A stretch of 64,000 nt of DNA, from NCBI RefSeq assembly GCF_006861795.1, contig NZ_VDGH01000003.1, positions 1 through 64,000 of the forward strand, given 5' to 3'. Of the stretch, positions 51,364-61,600 are shown in pieces. The stretch comes from Psychrobacillus lasiicapitis. Lineage in GTDB: Bacteria > Bacillota > Bacilli > Bacillales_A > Planococcaceae. The notes under the pieces are model-generated. The model searched no databases and was not told the DNA's origin. It saw nothing but the letters and a program-made list of their open reading frames with translations. The position numbers and the translations under genes are program-made. Position 1 is the first letter of the stretch; each line of letters opens with the position of its first letter.

Positions 51364-53406
51364 TTAGTTTTCCTCCTTCTCAATGATAATGTTTCCGTAA
51401 TCATCTAAATAGAGTTTTTGCTGCTTATATATAACCGTTACTGCAGCCTTTTCTTCTACAATTGCAGGTCCTTTAATTGTTTGTCTTGTTGGTAACTTAT
51501 CTCGGTCGTAAATAGGTGTACTTACCCAGCCTTCTTCTTCGTAGTAAACTTCTCTTACTTCTTTTTTCGCTTCTTCAAGTGTTCCGTTTCGCTCTAACTT
51601 AAGTAGTTGTGGCTTTGGCACTTTTCCAAAGGCTGTCACGTGAATATTGACAATCTCAGTCTGTGCGTCAGGTAAGTTGAATGTAAAGTTTTTCTCGTGC
51701 AGCTTATGGAAATCCTCAATTGCTTGTTGTTTTTGCGCTGCTGTCCATTCTCCATTTGCTACTGGAACTTTTACGGTATGTTCTTGACCAAGGTAACGCA
51801 TATCTGCAAAACGTTGGAATACTACATTACTAGCTTCCATACCTTCTTCTTCAAAATGTGTAAATGCATTACGCTCTATCTCATCCCATTGTTTATTGAT
51901 CTCATCGATGGTCAGTTCATTCATACGCTTGATATATGTTTGAATGTAATCGTGACGAAGATCCGTCATTAGCATTCCCCATGCAGAGAAAACTGGTGAT
52001 GCAACTGGGATAACTACTTTCTTCACTCCAAGCTCTAATGCCAGTGCAGGGGCGTGCATGGATCCACCGCCACCAAATGCAAGCAATGTAAATTCCTGCG
52101 GATTATGACCTTTTCTAATAGAAATAAGTTTCAGTGCATTTAGCATATTAGAGTTCGCTATTCGTATGATGCCAAGCGCAGCTTCTTCGGCAGATATACC
52201 AAAATGATTACCAATTTTAGTAGAAATGGCTGACTTCACATTTTCTAAATTGACATTATAATCAAAGTTCTTGGAAGAAAGTCTGCCCGTTAACAAGTTT
52301 GCATCCGTTGTTGTCGGCTCTGTACCACCTTGCCCATAGGCAACAGGTCCCGGTCTTGCTCCCGCTGATTGTGGACCAACCTTTAAAGAACCGGCTTCAT
52401 CTATCCAAGCAATCGATCCACCACCATTACCTATTTCCACAATATCAACAACTGGTGTTTTTATTGGATAACCAGCATTTCGGCTATCCTTTTCTATATA
52501 ATAATCAGTTGAAACCTTTACTTCTCCGTCTTCAATAAGAGAACATTTAGCTGTTGTTCCTCCAATATCAAACGCAATAATATTTTTCTCACCAATCATT
52601 TCTCCTAAAACTGCTGCTCCTAGAATTCCAGCTACAGGTCCTGACTCCACCATGTTAATAGGAGATTCCTTCGCTTTAGAGAATTTTGTAGTGCCTCCGT
52701 TAGATTGCATAATATAACGTTGATCAATTTTTACTTGTTCCTGCAATTCCTGTTCCAGACGATCAATATACGTTGTAGCTGTTGGCTGCACATATGCATT
52801 TAATACAGCTGTATTCGTTCTTTCATATTCTCGCCATTCCTGTGTGATATCACTTGATGCGGTAACTTTCACTTCTGGCCAAATCTCTTTTATCAACTGT
52901 ACTGTTTGTTGTTCGTGGGATGGATTTACGTAGGAATGCAAGAATGATACGGCAATTGCCTCTACTCCCTCTTGCTTAAAATAAGCAACTGCATCTTTTA
53001 CCTCTTCTATATTCAGTTCGGTTAGTACCTCTCCTTTATAGTTCAGCCGTTCACTTACCTCTTTTCGCAAATACCGATCAACAAAAGGCTTTGGTTTATC
53101 ATATTTAACATTAAATAAATCTGGTCTATTTCCACGAGCAATCTCTAAAACATCTCGGAAACCTTTTGTTGTTATCAATGCTGTTTTTGCACCTTTTCTT
53201 TCCGTTAAAGAATTAATGATTACAGTAGTTCCGTGGATAAACATCGTAAGTGGAGAATCGCTTACCCCACTCTTTTCAATCACATCCAATACTCCTTTTT
53301 CGAAATGTGGTGGAGTTGTATTACTTTTGGCAATACCAAAATTTCCATTATCATCGACATACACTAAATCTGTAAAAGTTCCTCCAATATCCGTCGCTAC
53401 TCTCAT
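51364..53406 (-). CDS. hyuA: hydantoinase A/oxoprolinase family protein (HyuA)
   Basis: About 680 residues from ATG 53406 (CAGGAG ten bases upstream; the GTG at 53415 is too close to it). Actin-like ATPase fold: phosphate-1 loop RVATDIGGTFTDLVYVDD at the N-terminus and phosphate-2 loop IIAFDIGGTTAKCSLIEDG near 280, then NGGGSIAWID and GARPGPVAYGQGG. It phosphorylates the substrate carbonyl with ATP before ring opening by HyuB. Transcribed just after the XRE-cupin regulator (45-bp gap). Confidence 0.94.
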   Translation of the reverse strand: MRVATDIGGTFTDLVYVDDNGNFGIAKSNTTPPHFEKGVLDVIEKSGVSDSPLTMFIHGTTVIINSLTERKGAKTALITTKGFRDVLEIARGNRPDLFNVKYDKPKPFVDRYLRKEVSERLNYKGEVLTELNIEEVKDAVAYFKQEGVEAIAVSFLHSYVNPSHEQQTVQLIKEIWPEVKVTASSDITQEWREYERTNTAVLNAYVQPTATTYIDRLEQELQEQVKIDQRYIMQSNGGTTKFSKAKESPINMVESGPVAGILGAAVLGEMIGEKNIIAFDIGGTTAKCSLIEDGEVKVSTDYYIEKDSRNAGYPIKTPVVDIVEIGNGGGSIAWIDEAGSLKVGPQSAGARPGPVAYGQGGTEPTTTDANLLTGRLSSKNFDYNVNLENVKSAISTKIGNHFGISAEEAALGIIRIANSNMLNALKLISIRKGHNPQEFTLLAFGGGGSMHAPALALELGVKKVVIPVASPVFSAWGMLMTDLRHDYIQTYIKRMNELTIDEINKQWDEIERNAFTHFEEEGMEASNVVFQRFADMRYLGQEHTVKVPVANGEWTAAQKQQAIEDFHKLHEKNFTFNLPDAQTEIVNIHVTAFGKVPKPQLLKLERNGTLEEAKKEVREVYYEEEGWVSTPIYDRDKLPTRQTIKGPAIVEEKAAVTVIYKQQKLYLDDYGNIIIEKEEN

Positions 53407-53450
53407 TTCTCTCACTCTCCTGTTTTTATCCTATTTTCTTGCTGAATAAG

Positions 53451-53996
53451 TTAAAAAATAATAGGTGTAACTACGCTTAATACTACTGATTCGGTCGGTA
53501 AAGGATTTTCCCATTGATGACTGATGCTTGAAGGAAAGTGAATAGTATCTCCCTCATATAAGTGAAACTTCTCCTTATTCAAATAAAAAATAACCTCACC
53601 TTTTAAAATAAAATACAATTCTTCGCCGTTATGACTATATGGATGATTCTCATTCATATGGGGAGGTAGTGTAACAATTAAAGGCTCTAGTTTTCTTCCG
53701 GGAAATGTGCCAGATAATCTCGTATACATTTGACTGCCTAAATTAGTACTGAAGCTATGGCGGTTTTCTTTACGTACGACAAAGTTTTGATGATCATTCT
53801 CCTCAAGAAAAAAATAATTAATATGAATATTTAAGGCGTCCGAGATCTTTTTTAGTGAAGTAATAGATAATGAGGAGGCGCCTCGTTCAATTTGTGATAA
53901 AAAGCTAAGAGACAATCCTGTTTCCTCACTTAAATCTTTAAGTGTCATATTAAGCTCTTGCCTTAACGCTTTAATCTTTAGGTGAATATCTTCCAT
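53451..53996 (-). CDS. XRE-family regulator with C-terminal cupin sensor
   Basis: 181 residues: helix-turn-helix 1-65 (LRQELNMTLKDLSEETGLSL, SFLSQIERGASSLSI) then a cupin domain about 95-175 (HPYSHNGEELYFILKGEVIF, FPSSISHQWENP). MpsR/PuuR-like regulators of this design sense a small metabolite through the cupin. It heads the hyu operon, so it probably controls it and itself. An inverted repeat (54018-54034) sits just upstream. Confidence 0.92.
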   Translation of the reverse strand: MEDIHLKIKALRQELNMTLKDLSEETGLSLSFLSQIERGASSLSITSLKKISDALNIHINYFFLEENDHQNFVVRKENRHSFSTNLGSQMYTRLSGTFPGRKLEPLIVTLPPHMNENHPYSHNGEELYFILKGEVIFYLNKEKFHLYEGDTIHFPSSISHQWENPLPTESVVLSVVTPIIF

Positions 53997-54017
53997 ACTA
54001 AAAACACTCCTTTTAAA

Positions 54018-54034
54018 TTACAGTAACACTGTAA
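54018..54034. promoter_or_regulatory. candidate operator for the XRE-cupin regulator
   Basis: Perfect 7-bp inverted repeat TTACAGT-AAC-ACTGTAA, 22 bp upstream of the regulator's start, where the promoter is expected. XRE dimers bind such palindromes; autoregulation is inferred. Confidence 0.6.
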
Positions 54035-54466
54035 CGATTATGAATATAACATAATTATTTTCTGAATGAAAGTACTATTTATAATTATCAGTTAATTATA
54101 GGTAGATAGATCTAATCCTCTTTTTAGATTAGACACAACTTGTAAATGAATGGGTTGCTTTCAAGAATTTATTTATTTCCTCTAACTATTAATAGAATCT
54201 CTCTGGGCGTATTTAAATATATTTTTCTATCCTTTAAAAGCAAGAAAGAATTTGATAGGTCTAAAGTACATGGATTGAAAAATGAACGAGGTAATTCAGG
54301 AATTGGAGTTACGGAAAAGATTAATACTATTCCTTAGTAACTGTTATTTTTGCAGAATATAAATAAAGAAGATATTAACGTAGCTTTTATAACGTTTGAA
54401 GTATTATCTTGTTAAAGGGGTATTGTGACTACTTCGCCCTTTATCGATAATTATAAAGATAATAAA
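54035..54466. other. intergenic stretch, no gene seen
   Basis: AT-rich region between the hyu regulator and the remnant surface gene. A 63-codon plus-strand frame lies here (54146-54337) but has no ribosome site and no protein-like composition. No RNA motif seen. Confidence 0.6.
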
Positions 54467-54499
54467 AATCCTCTAAAGTCTTTTAGACTCAAGAGGATT
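54467..54499. terminator. terminator downstream of the surface-protein remnant
   Basis: Stem AATCCTCT-AA-AGTCT / AGACT-CA-AGAGGATT with a TTT loop, flanked by A and T tracts, about 60 bp past the stop at 54560. Confidence 0.82.
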
Positions 54500-54559
54500 C
54501 AATTATTACTGGAAAATTTAATAATTCTCTATTAAATATTATATTGAAAAGAAGTTTAC

Positions 54560-55222
54560 TTAATAAGTAACAGTCGTTGGCGTAAAAATTAGATTTCCGT
54601 CTTGATCCCGCCATACTATTTGAGTTGAATCTCCCCTATCTCCGGACGGAGCCCATTGGAAGGAGGGATATGTTGCACCACTCCCATCCGTAAGAGATGG
54701 TAAGTTTAACTTATCAGCAGTTATAGATACCATATGCCTGTTATTATAATAATAAACCCACTCTCCATTTAGTGGATTGTTATTATTAATAATAATATCC
54801 AGCTTAAACTGATAACCTTTAATCAAATTATCATATCGGTCTTTGGCAGTTAATACCATAGAAAATCCCTTTCCTGGTCCTGGTACTAAACCTGCATTTG
54901 GTTTGACTGATGAGTTTGCTTCCGAAAATTTTCCTACAGCAACATATTGCTGAACACTTACAACAGAGTATTCGTTTGCAATTATTGTAATATCTTTATT
55001 TCCTGGCGTTTGTAAAGACGGTATATCTACTGGATCGAGCAGTAAGTGTCCTTCGTTTAAGATCCAATTTCCTACACCTACTGAGACACCATTTACCTGC
55101 ACATCTGTTACTGCCGATCTCCATGCGCTATTATCTATAAACGTAATATCAAATATATTATCTACAGTAGCCTCAGTGGAATCAGTTAATAAAGTTGGTG
55201 GTAATAAAATGCTATTCCCGTC
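54560..55222 (-). pseudogene. 5'-truncated surface protein, cut off by a group II intron
   Basis: Open frame without a start: it begins directly after the intron's 3' side with DGNSILLPPTLLTDSTEATV (an in-frame TAA lies just before, inside the intron). The first half (ITFIDNSAWRSAVTDVQVNG, ITIIANEYSVVSVQQYV) looks like a DUF1533/haemoblobin-interacting-type beta domain; the rest is an unrecognised beta-rich end (IVWRDQDGNLIFTPTTVTY). There is no signal peptide. The adjacent gene at 55895 ends before the intron with its own stop, so this is either the 3' exon of a split gene whose 5' exon was lost or a remnant of a third tandem wall-protein gene. Confidence 0.7.
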
Positions 55223-55856
55223 TTATCCCTTTTAAATAAGGTATTATAACGAGCCTACACCGTGCAAGCGACTTTCATCGCACACGGCGTGCCATCAGTG
55301 TTTTTTTCACCACTGACTAGGTTCCTTTGCTCCTGCTGTTTTTATCCTTCTCATATGTTACCATATAAGTCCAAACGGTCAGCGATCTTCACTACTATGA
55401 ACCTGCTGCCATCTTGCTAATGTCATTGATGCTGAAACACCTCTTTAAGCAAGACTTCAAACGTTCCATTATGTTCATCCCTTATTTTGATTTCCTTAGG
55501 TTTCCACTATCCAGGTGTAAGAACAACTGAGTTAACAGTCAATTCGTCAATCGCCGATATAGTATTTCAACTATATGGATGCACAGTGAACTCCTAGCTT
55601 GTCATTTCTCACTATACACTTGCTTACCCTGCTTACATGGATTCGTCTGCCTAACCATAGAAATCTTTTAAAGAACCCCGCCCCGATACTTTCGGGTACG
55701 ACTTCACCTGACTTAGCCCTTTCCACATTTCAGTGCTTCACTGGACCCAGGAGGATTAGGTACTTGTTTGTTGGACTGTTAAACAAGAGTAGGAATTGCA
55801 CCTACCAATTGAACATAGCAGTTAGAAGAAATTGTTCTCTTCCACGCGTTTCACTA
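55220..55856 (-). mobile_element. ORF-less group II intron
   Basis: About 637 bp with no intron-encoded protein. Near its 3' side lies a clear domain V (55257-55290), then a possible domain VI stem (CTTAT / ATAAG near 55222-55240). The 5' end is set tentatively at a GTGAAA (55856), similar to the usual GUGYG start. Domain-I-like blocks such as GGTGCAATTCCTAC and ATGGAACG occur between. The boundaries are estimates. Without a maturase it would need one in trans or be dead. Confidence 0.7.
55257..55290 (-). ncRNA. group II intron domain V
   Basis: 34-nt catalytic hairpin, minus strand: CGCCGTGTGCGATGAAAGTC then GCTTGCACGGTG. Same length and layout as canonical domain V, with a GAAA tetraloop. 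The catalytic triad position reads CGC, known from class C introns, where most others have AGC. Confidence 0.82.
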
Positions 55857-55894
55857 ATTAATAATCAGCTTATAGCGTAACGTTTCGTTTATTT

Positions 55895-58312
55895 TTATTG
55901 AGGAGTAATTGTAATATTTAGTTTGTACGTGTTGGTACTCTTGCCATCTTCCGAGGTAACTACTATTTGCCACGTAATTCCCCCATCAATTGTTGTCGTT
56001 TTTACGGCCGCATCTAAATTTGTTGGCGTAGTAATAATATCTGTTTCTGTTATATCTGCCAAAACAGTTCCACTTGGAAGAGTGACATTGTAAACATTTA
56101 AATCAGAATTATCAACTACTGCTGATATATTCTTAACAGTTATTCCATTAATGGTGGAAACATTCGATTTGACTTCCACTTGATCGATTTCAGCTTTAGC
56201 CTCAATTAATGCTTGATCAACTTCTATTGGTGTCGTTGCACCATTAATCGTGCTTGTCCACGTGGTTTTTAATGCTTGAATAGCTTCCCAATTCGCTGTA
56301 CTATAGTCATCTTCTACGTCTTCTTTATAATTTGTTAAATCTGCAAGTGCTTGGTGTTTCGATACTTCCAGCGCCTCTTGCTCCATTGTTGGGACTTCAT
56401 CGATTGCAGCTTTGGCCTCAATTAGTGCTTGTTCCACTTCCGCTGGTGTCATTGCGTCATTAATCGTGTTTGTCCACGATGTTATTAATGTTTCAATAGT
56501 GCTCCAATTCTCTGTACTATAGTTAGCTTTTACGTCTTCTTTATAATTTGTTAAATCTGCAAGTGCTTGGTGTTTCGCTACTTCCAGCGCCTCTTGCTCC
56601 ATTGTTGGGACTTCATCGATCGCAGCTTTGGCCTCAATTAGTGCTTGATCCACTTCCACTGGTGTCATTGCGGCATTAATCGTGTTTGTCCACGATGTTA
56701 TTAATGTTTCAATAGTGCTCCAATTCTCTGTACTATAGTTATCTTTTACGTCTTCTTTATAATTTGTTAAACCTGCAATTGCTTGGTGTTTCGCTACTTC
56801 CAGTGCCTCTTGCTCCATTGTTGGGACCTCATCGATTGCAGCTTTAGCCTCAATTAGTGCTTGATCCACTTCCGCTGGTGTCATTGCGGCATTAATCGTG
56901 TTTGTCCACGATGTTATTAATGTTTCAATAGTGCTCCAATTCTCTGTACTATAGTTAGCTTTTACGTCTTCTTTATAATTTGTTAAACCTGCAAGTGCTT
57001 GGTGTTTCGCTACTTCCAGCGCCTCTTGCTCCATTGTTGGGACCTCATCGATTGCTGCTTTAGCCTCAATTAGTGCTTGATCCACTTCCGCTGGTGTCAT
57101 TGCGGCATTAACCGTGTTTGTCCACGATGTTATTAGTGTTTCAATAGTGCTCCAATTCTCTGTACTATAGTTAGCTTTTATGTCTTCTTTATAATATGTT
57201 AAACCTGCAAGTGCTTGGTGTTTCGCCACTTCCAGCGCCTCTTGCTCCTTTGTTGGGACTTCATCGATAGCTGCTTTGACATCCTTTAAGAATTGGGCAA
57301 CTGCAGCTGGTGTTGTTGCCGCATTGATCGTACTTGTCCACGTTGTTTTTAATGATGAGATAGTGAACCAATTTGCTGTACTATAATCATTTTTAAGCAC
57401 TTCTTTATAATCTGATAACACTGCGATTGCATTAGTTTTTGCTATGCGAAGCTTTCTTTCTGCCGTACTTTCAGAAGGTTCTTCGTTACCCCCTCCTCCT
57501 ACTGATGGATTGCTCGGAACTTCTGGTGTTGGTGTAGGTTTTGGAAGAGTAGAGAAAAGTGCTTCTGCTTCCTTCACTTCTTTAGATAACAAATTCAAAT
57601 AATTTGTTTTTCCATCGATGGAAGTTTTCGAAGCAAGTGTAAGTACCTCATCCATTACTTTTCTTGCTTCTTCTTTTTTCCCTTCGTTCCATAACTTTAG
57701 GACTTCATTATTTTTCATGTAGATTGTTACAGGAATTCGTAATTCATCTCGTTTTGCATCAGATGGCTTTTTATATTTTTCTAATAATAAATCACGGGGT
57801 GCTTTTCCCGTGAAGCGGTATAAAATAGATGTGCGGGAATCTAATTGATACGATAACTTATGATATGCCTGTTCAACGCCTTCTAAATCTCCAGCAGCGT
57901 GGGCATCTAACATTTCTTTTAAAATCGGATCCAAATATTTAACGGCATAATTATAGGCATCAATATAAGGTATGACTCCTTTTGTGATTTTCTCATCAAA
58001 TAATGCGTCTAATTCTTTTATCTTTTCTTTCTTTTCTTTCGTAGAAAGATTCGATGATTGAATTTGTTGTTTTACCTCTTTATAGTGTTTTTTTACACTG
58101 TTTAATACCGGATATAGTTCCTTGCTCGGCTCTAATACACTTTTCAATGCAGGGTCCACATAATAGAGTGGAGCTTTTTTCATCTCTAGTTTTACAGCAT
58201 CTATTGATCGCTGGATAGTCGTCTCTTTACCGTAGGATGTGGAAGTAAATGAGAAAATAGAGGATGTAAGTAAGGCAGCTACGACAGTTTGTTTAACTAT
58301 TTTTTTGTTCAT
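55895..58312 (-). CDS. SbsC-type wall protein with six 72-residue helical repeats (paralogue 2)
   Basis: 805 residues. Signal peptide about 1-29 (SSIFSFTSTSYGK). Residues about 30-270 are the SbsC-type wall-polymer-binding domain, nearly identical in DNA to that of the 58648 gene (PYIDAYNYAVKYLDPI, SYQLDSRTSILYRF, RIPVTIYMKNNEV). After a Pro linker come six tandem repeats of about 72 residues (ALEVAKHQALAGLTNY, NWSTIETLITSWTN, AAIDEVPT), three-helix-type modules related in style to FIVAR repeats. A C-terminal beta domain of about 95 residues (NVYNVTLPSGTVLADI, GITWQIVVTSEDGKS) ends the protein. Ribosome site AAAAGGAG. It arose by tandem duplication with its neighbour. Confidence 0.85.
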   Translation of the reverse strand: MNKKIVKQTVVAALLTSSIFSFTSTSYGKETTIQRSIDAVKLEMKKAPLYYVDPALKSVLEPSKELYPVLNSVKKHYKEVKQQIQSSNLSTKEKKEKIKELDALFDEKITKGVIPYIDAYNYAVKYLDPILKEMLDAHAAGDLEGVEQAYHKLSYQLDSRTSILYRFTGKAPRDLLLEKYKKPSDAKRDELRIPVTIYMKNNEVLKLWNEGKKEEARKVMDEVLTLASKTSIDGKTNYLNLLSKEVKEAEALFSTLPKPTPTPEVPSNPSVGGGGNEEPSESTAERKLRIAKTNAIAVLSDYKEVLKNDYSTANWFTISSLKTTWTSTINAATTPAAVAQFLKDVKAAIDEVPTKEQEALEVAKHQALAGLTYYKEDIKANYSTENWSTIETLITSWTNTVNAAMTPAEVDQALIEAKAAIDEVPTMEQEALEVAKHQALAGLTNYKEDVKANYSTENWSTIETLITSWTNTINAAMTPAEVDQALIEAKAAIDEVPTMEQEALEVAKHQAIAGLTNYKEDVKDNYSTENWSTIETLITSWTNTINAAMTPVEVDQALIEAKAAIDEVPTMEQEALEVAKHQALADLTNYKEDVKANYSTENWSTIETLITSWTNTINDAMTPAEVEQALIEAKAAIDEVPTMEQEALEVSKHQALADLTNYKEDVEDDYSTANWEAIQALKTTWTSTINGATTPIEVDQALIEAKAEIDQVEVKSNVSTINGITVKNISAVVDNSDLNVYNVTLPSGTVLADITETDIITTPTNLDAAVKTTTIDGGITWQIVVTSEDGKSTNTYKLNITITPQ
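56180..57270 (-). repeat. tandem 216-bp repeats coding for the helical modules
   Basis: About five near-identical DNA units plus diverged end units inside the 55895 gene. Central units differ at only a few positions, so they expanded recently and copy number may vary. Confidence 0.88.
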
Positions 58313-58368
58313 TCTAGATGTACTTCTCCTTTTAGGGTTCTAGTCTTTTTGATATACCCCTTTTGATT

Positions 58369-58421
58369 ATTATAGAACTTTAGTCTATACATTTTCTATA
58401 CACTGCTGACAAAATACGACA
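58369..58421 (-). promoter_or_regulatory. candidate activator-dependent promoter of paralogue 2
   Basis: Minus strand: TATAAT (58369-58374) with no -35 match, preceded by TGTC motifs about 10 bp apart (58408-58411 and 58418-58421). Same layout as the 62586-62638 region, of which this is a duplicate. A regulator site is inferred. Confidence 0.45.
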
Positions 58422-58422
58422 G

Positions 58423-58457
58423 AAAACCACCTTATTGGATTAAGATAAGGTGGTTTT
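58423..58457. terminator. duplicated copy of the response-regulator terminator
   Basis: Perfect stem AAAACCACCTTAT / ATAAGGTGGTTTT with a 9-base loop. It is the twin of 62640-62674; here it follows only a remnant of the regulator gene, but could end the 58648 transcript. Confidence 0.85.
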
Positions 58458-58462
58458 AAGGT

Positions 58463-58548
58463 CCATTTTATTATTTTCATTAGATGTTCAAATTTTTCTT
58501 GTGGCTTTGTCCCTAAATATTTCTATAGAGTAATTTTATAGTTTTTGT
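58463..58548 (-). pseudogene. 3'-end remnant of the SARP-like response regulator
   Basis: About 85 bp that match the end of the 62680 regulator gene (shared CAAATTTTTCTTGTGGCTTTGT-like DNA coding for the C-terminal KPQEKL region), including the stop position, now mutated to TGG. It carries no start or body. It marks the left edge of the tandem duplication that produced paralogue 2. Confidence 0.82.
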
Positions 58549-58647
58549 ATATTTTAAGTTTCTACACTTTGTCTACTAGTGGTTCCCTATTCATAATCTG
58601 TTGCTCAGAGATCTCTGTACGATAGTCCGTTATGAAAAACGATCAGT

Positions 58648-61600
58648 CTACTCAAAAAAGTCTGATTTGTTTACCCCGCCAACAGTTATAACTTTTTTAG
58701 AAGTTGGTATAATTTTAAATTGAATCCCGCTCACACTTTCAACAATCGCTTCTACTTTAGCACTTGCAATGCGATTATTAATTAGATTCAATAGTTCGTC
58801 AAATGATGTAAAGCTTTTGGTTAATTGAATCGTAGCCGTATTAGTGCCATCACTAATTGTAAATGTACGATTTTTTGATGTGTTGGTATCGGTTCCTTGA
58901 GCAACTGATTGATCAAAGAAGTACGACCAATCCTTGCCTTTTAATGTGAACGATGAAGTAGCTCCTTGTTGAAATGCATAGATTTGGAATGTATCATCCC
59001 CTCCCATTGCTCCTATCGGTCTATTCAATATTCCAGCTGCACCAGACTTTTTATAGTAGAAATCTTGAATAAAACTATCTACAACTCCCCCTATCGCAGC
59101 TCCTTTTGGAAAGTCAGTAGAGAGTTTCCAGTCTACATAAATCGGAATTTCATCAGAACCTACAACAATAGAAAAGTCTTTTCGATCTCCTGTAAAGTCT
59201 GATTTCGGAATAGTTTTACTTACAAGTTTAGCTTGTGTTCCATAAGTTGTAGAAAAATCAAGATTCGTTAATGTCTTACTAAGTATATAGTCCGATATTA
59301 CTTTCACGATAAATGAGCCACTTTTAATAACTTGTCCACCTTTTACCACTTGTACAGTGATGGTAACTGGATCCCCAACTGCAACTCCTGTTACTTTAAT
59401 CACCCCCAGAGGGTCTTCAACTACGGTAGTAATTGCTCCAGTCCCATCACTAGAAGTAAGTACAAGTGTCTCATCATCATTTATTGCTACAACATTACTT
59501 CTATCTGTTGCAGTACCAACTATTGTTAAATCTTGTAATCCTGGTAAAGCTATTACTTTGCTATTTTCAAAATCTGCTATTGCGTGATCTAATAAAGCCT
59601 TCGCATCTGCCAATTGTTGAGTTGTTTTGTGAGCAGCATTATCAAGCACAAATTGTGCAGCATCTATTGCTGTTTGCAAAATTGTTTTTGAACCTACTAT
59701 ATACTGATTTACTTCCGCGCCTTCTATGGCGTTAGTGTGAAGAGTAGTTGTATTTCTAATTGCTGTTGCTAATGTTGTCGCATCTCCGGCTTTTACTACT
59801 TGAGCTTTAAATGTGGCAATAGCTGTTGTTAAGATAGTGCTCGCGTTGTCTAGGTCTGCTTGCGTTTTACTTGCAGCATTGGAGTGAGTGGCTCTTGCTA
59901 CCGTTATTGCTTGCGCTAATGTTTCTCGAGCTGAGGTCGATGCTTGTCCTACACCTGTTCCTTCCGCATGATTATCTAGTAGTTGTTCTGCTGATGTAAT
60001 TGCTCTATTTAATTCTGTGGCATCTCCTGCTTCTACCACTTGTGCTTCAAATGTAGTTATCGCTATTGTTAATATAGTGCTCGCGTTGTCTAGGTCTGCT
60101 TGCGTTTTACTTGCAGCATTCGATTGAATAGCTTTTGCTACCGTTATTGCTTGCGCTAATGTTTCTCGAGCTGGAGAAGATGCTTGTCCAACACCTGTTC
60201 CTACCGCATGATTTACTAATAGTTGTTCTGCTGTTGTGATTGCTCCATTTAATACAGTGGGATCTCCTGCTTTTGCCACTTGTGCTTCAAATGTCGTAAT
60301 CGCTGTTGTTAAGATAGTGCTCGCGTTGTCTAGATCTGCTTGTGTTTTACTTGCAGCATTCGATTGAATAGCTTTTGCTACCGTTATTGCTTGTTCGAAT
60401 GTTTCTCTAGCTGAGGCAGATGCTTGTCCTACACCTGTTCCTTCCGCATGATTATCTAGTAGTTGTTCTGCTGATGTAATTGCTCTATTTAATTCTGTGG
60501 CATCTCCTGCTTCTACCACTTGTGCTTCAAATGTAGTTATCGCTGTTGTTAATATAGCGCTCGCGTTGTCTAGGTCTGCTTGTGTTTTACTTGCAGCATT
60601 CGATTGAATAGCTTTTGCTGTTGTTACTGCTTGGGCTAATGTTTCTCGAGCTGAGGTCGATGCTTGTCCTACGCCTGTTCCTTCCGCATGATTATCTAGT
60701 AGTTGTTCTGCTGATGTAATTGCTCTATTTAATTCTGTGGCATCTCCTGCTTCTAACACTTGTGCTTCAAATGTAGTTATCGCTGTTGTTAATATAGTGC
60801 TCGCGTTGTCTAGGTCTGCTTGCGTTTTACTTGCAGCATTCGATTGAATAGCTTTTGCTGTTGTTACTGCTTGGGCTAATGTTTCTCGAGCTGAGGTCGA
60901 TGCTTGTCCTACACCTGTTCCTTCCGCATGATTATCTAGTAGTTGTTCTGCTGATGTAATTGCTCTATTTAATTCTGTGGCATCTCCTGCTTCTACCACT
61001 TGTGCTTCAAATGTAGTTATCGCTGTTGTTAAGATAGTGCTCGCGTTGTCTAGGTCTGCTTGCGTTTTACTTGCAGCATTCGATTGAATAGCTTTTGCTG
61101 CTGTTACAGCTTGGTCGAATGTTTCTCGAGCTGCAGTCGATACTTGTCCTACGCCTGTTCCTTCCGCATACTTATCTAATAGTTGTTCTGCTACCGTTAT
61201 TGTTTCCTTCAATGCTGTTGCGTTTCCAGCTTTCACTACTTGTGTTTCAAATGTGTTAATCGCTGTTGTTAAGATAACGATCGCGTTTTCTAAATCTGCT
61301 TGTGTTCTATTTGTTGCATCTGTAAAAATAGATTTTGCAGTGGTGATTGCTTGAGATAACGCGATTCGATCAACAGCCACTGCTTGACCGACATTTGTTC
61401 CTTCTACATGATCTACTAAAAGTTGCTCTGCGGCTTTGATAACTTCATTTAGCGCTAATGTAGTAGCAGCTTTAGTTTTTACTTGATCTATAGATATCTT
61501 TATTGCTAATAATTCTTGCTCAACTGCTTTTGTAGAAGCTGAATTATTTATGGTACGTTTTCCTGATTCTTTAATTAATAAAATAGTTGTCCAGTCTACT

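Noticed and set aside
54146-54337. 63-codon plus-strand frame
   Set aside because: No ribosome site, no recognisable features, isolated in AT-rich DNA.
55599-55880. 93-codon plus-strand frame
   Set aside because: Lies on the opposite strand of the group II intron; explained by RNA structure, not coding.
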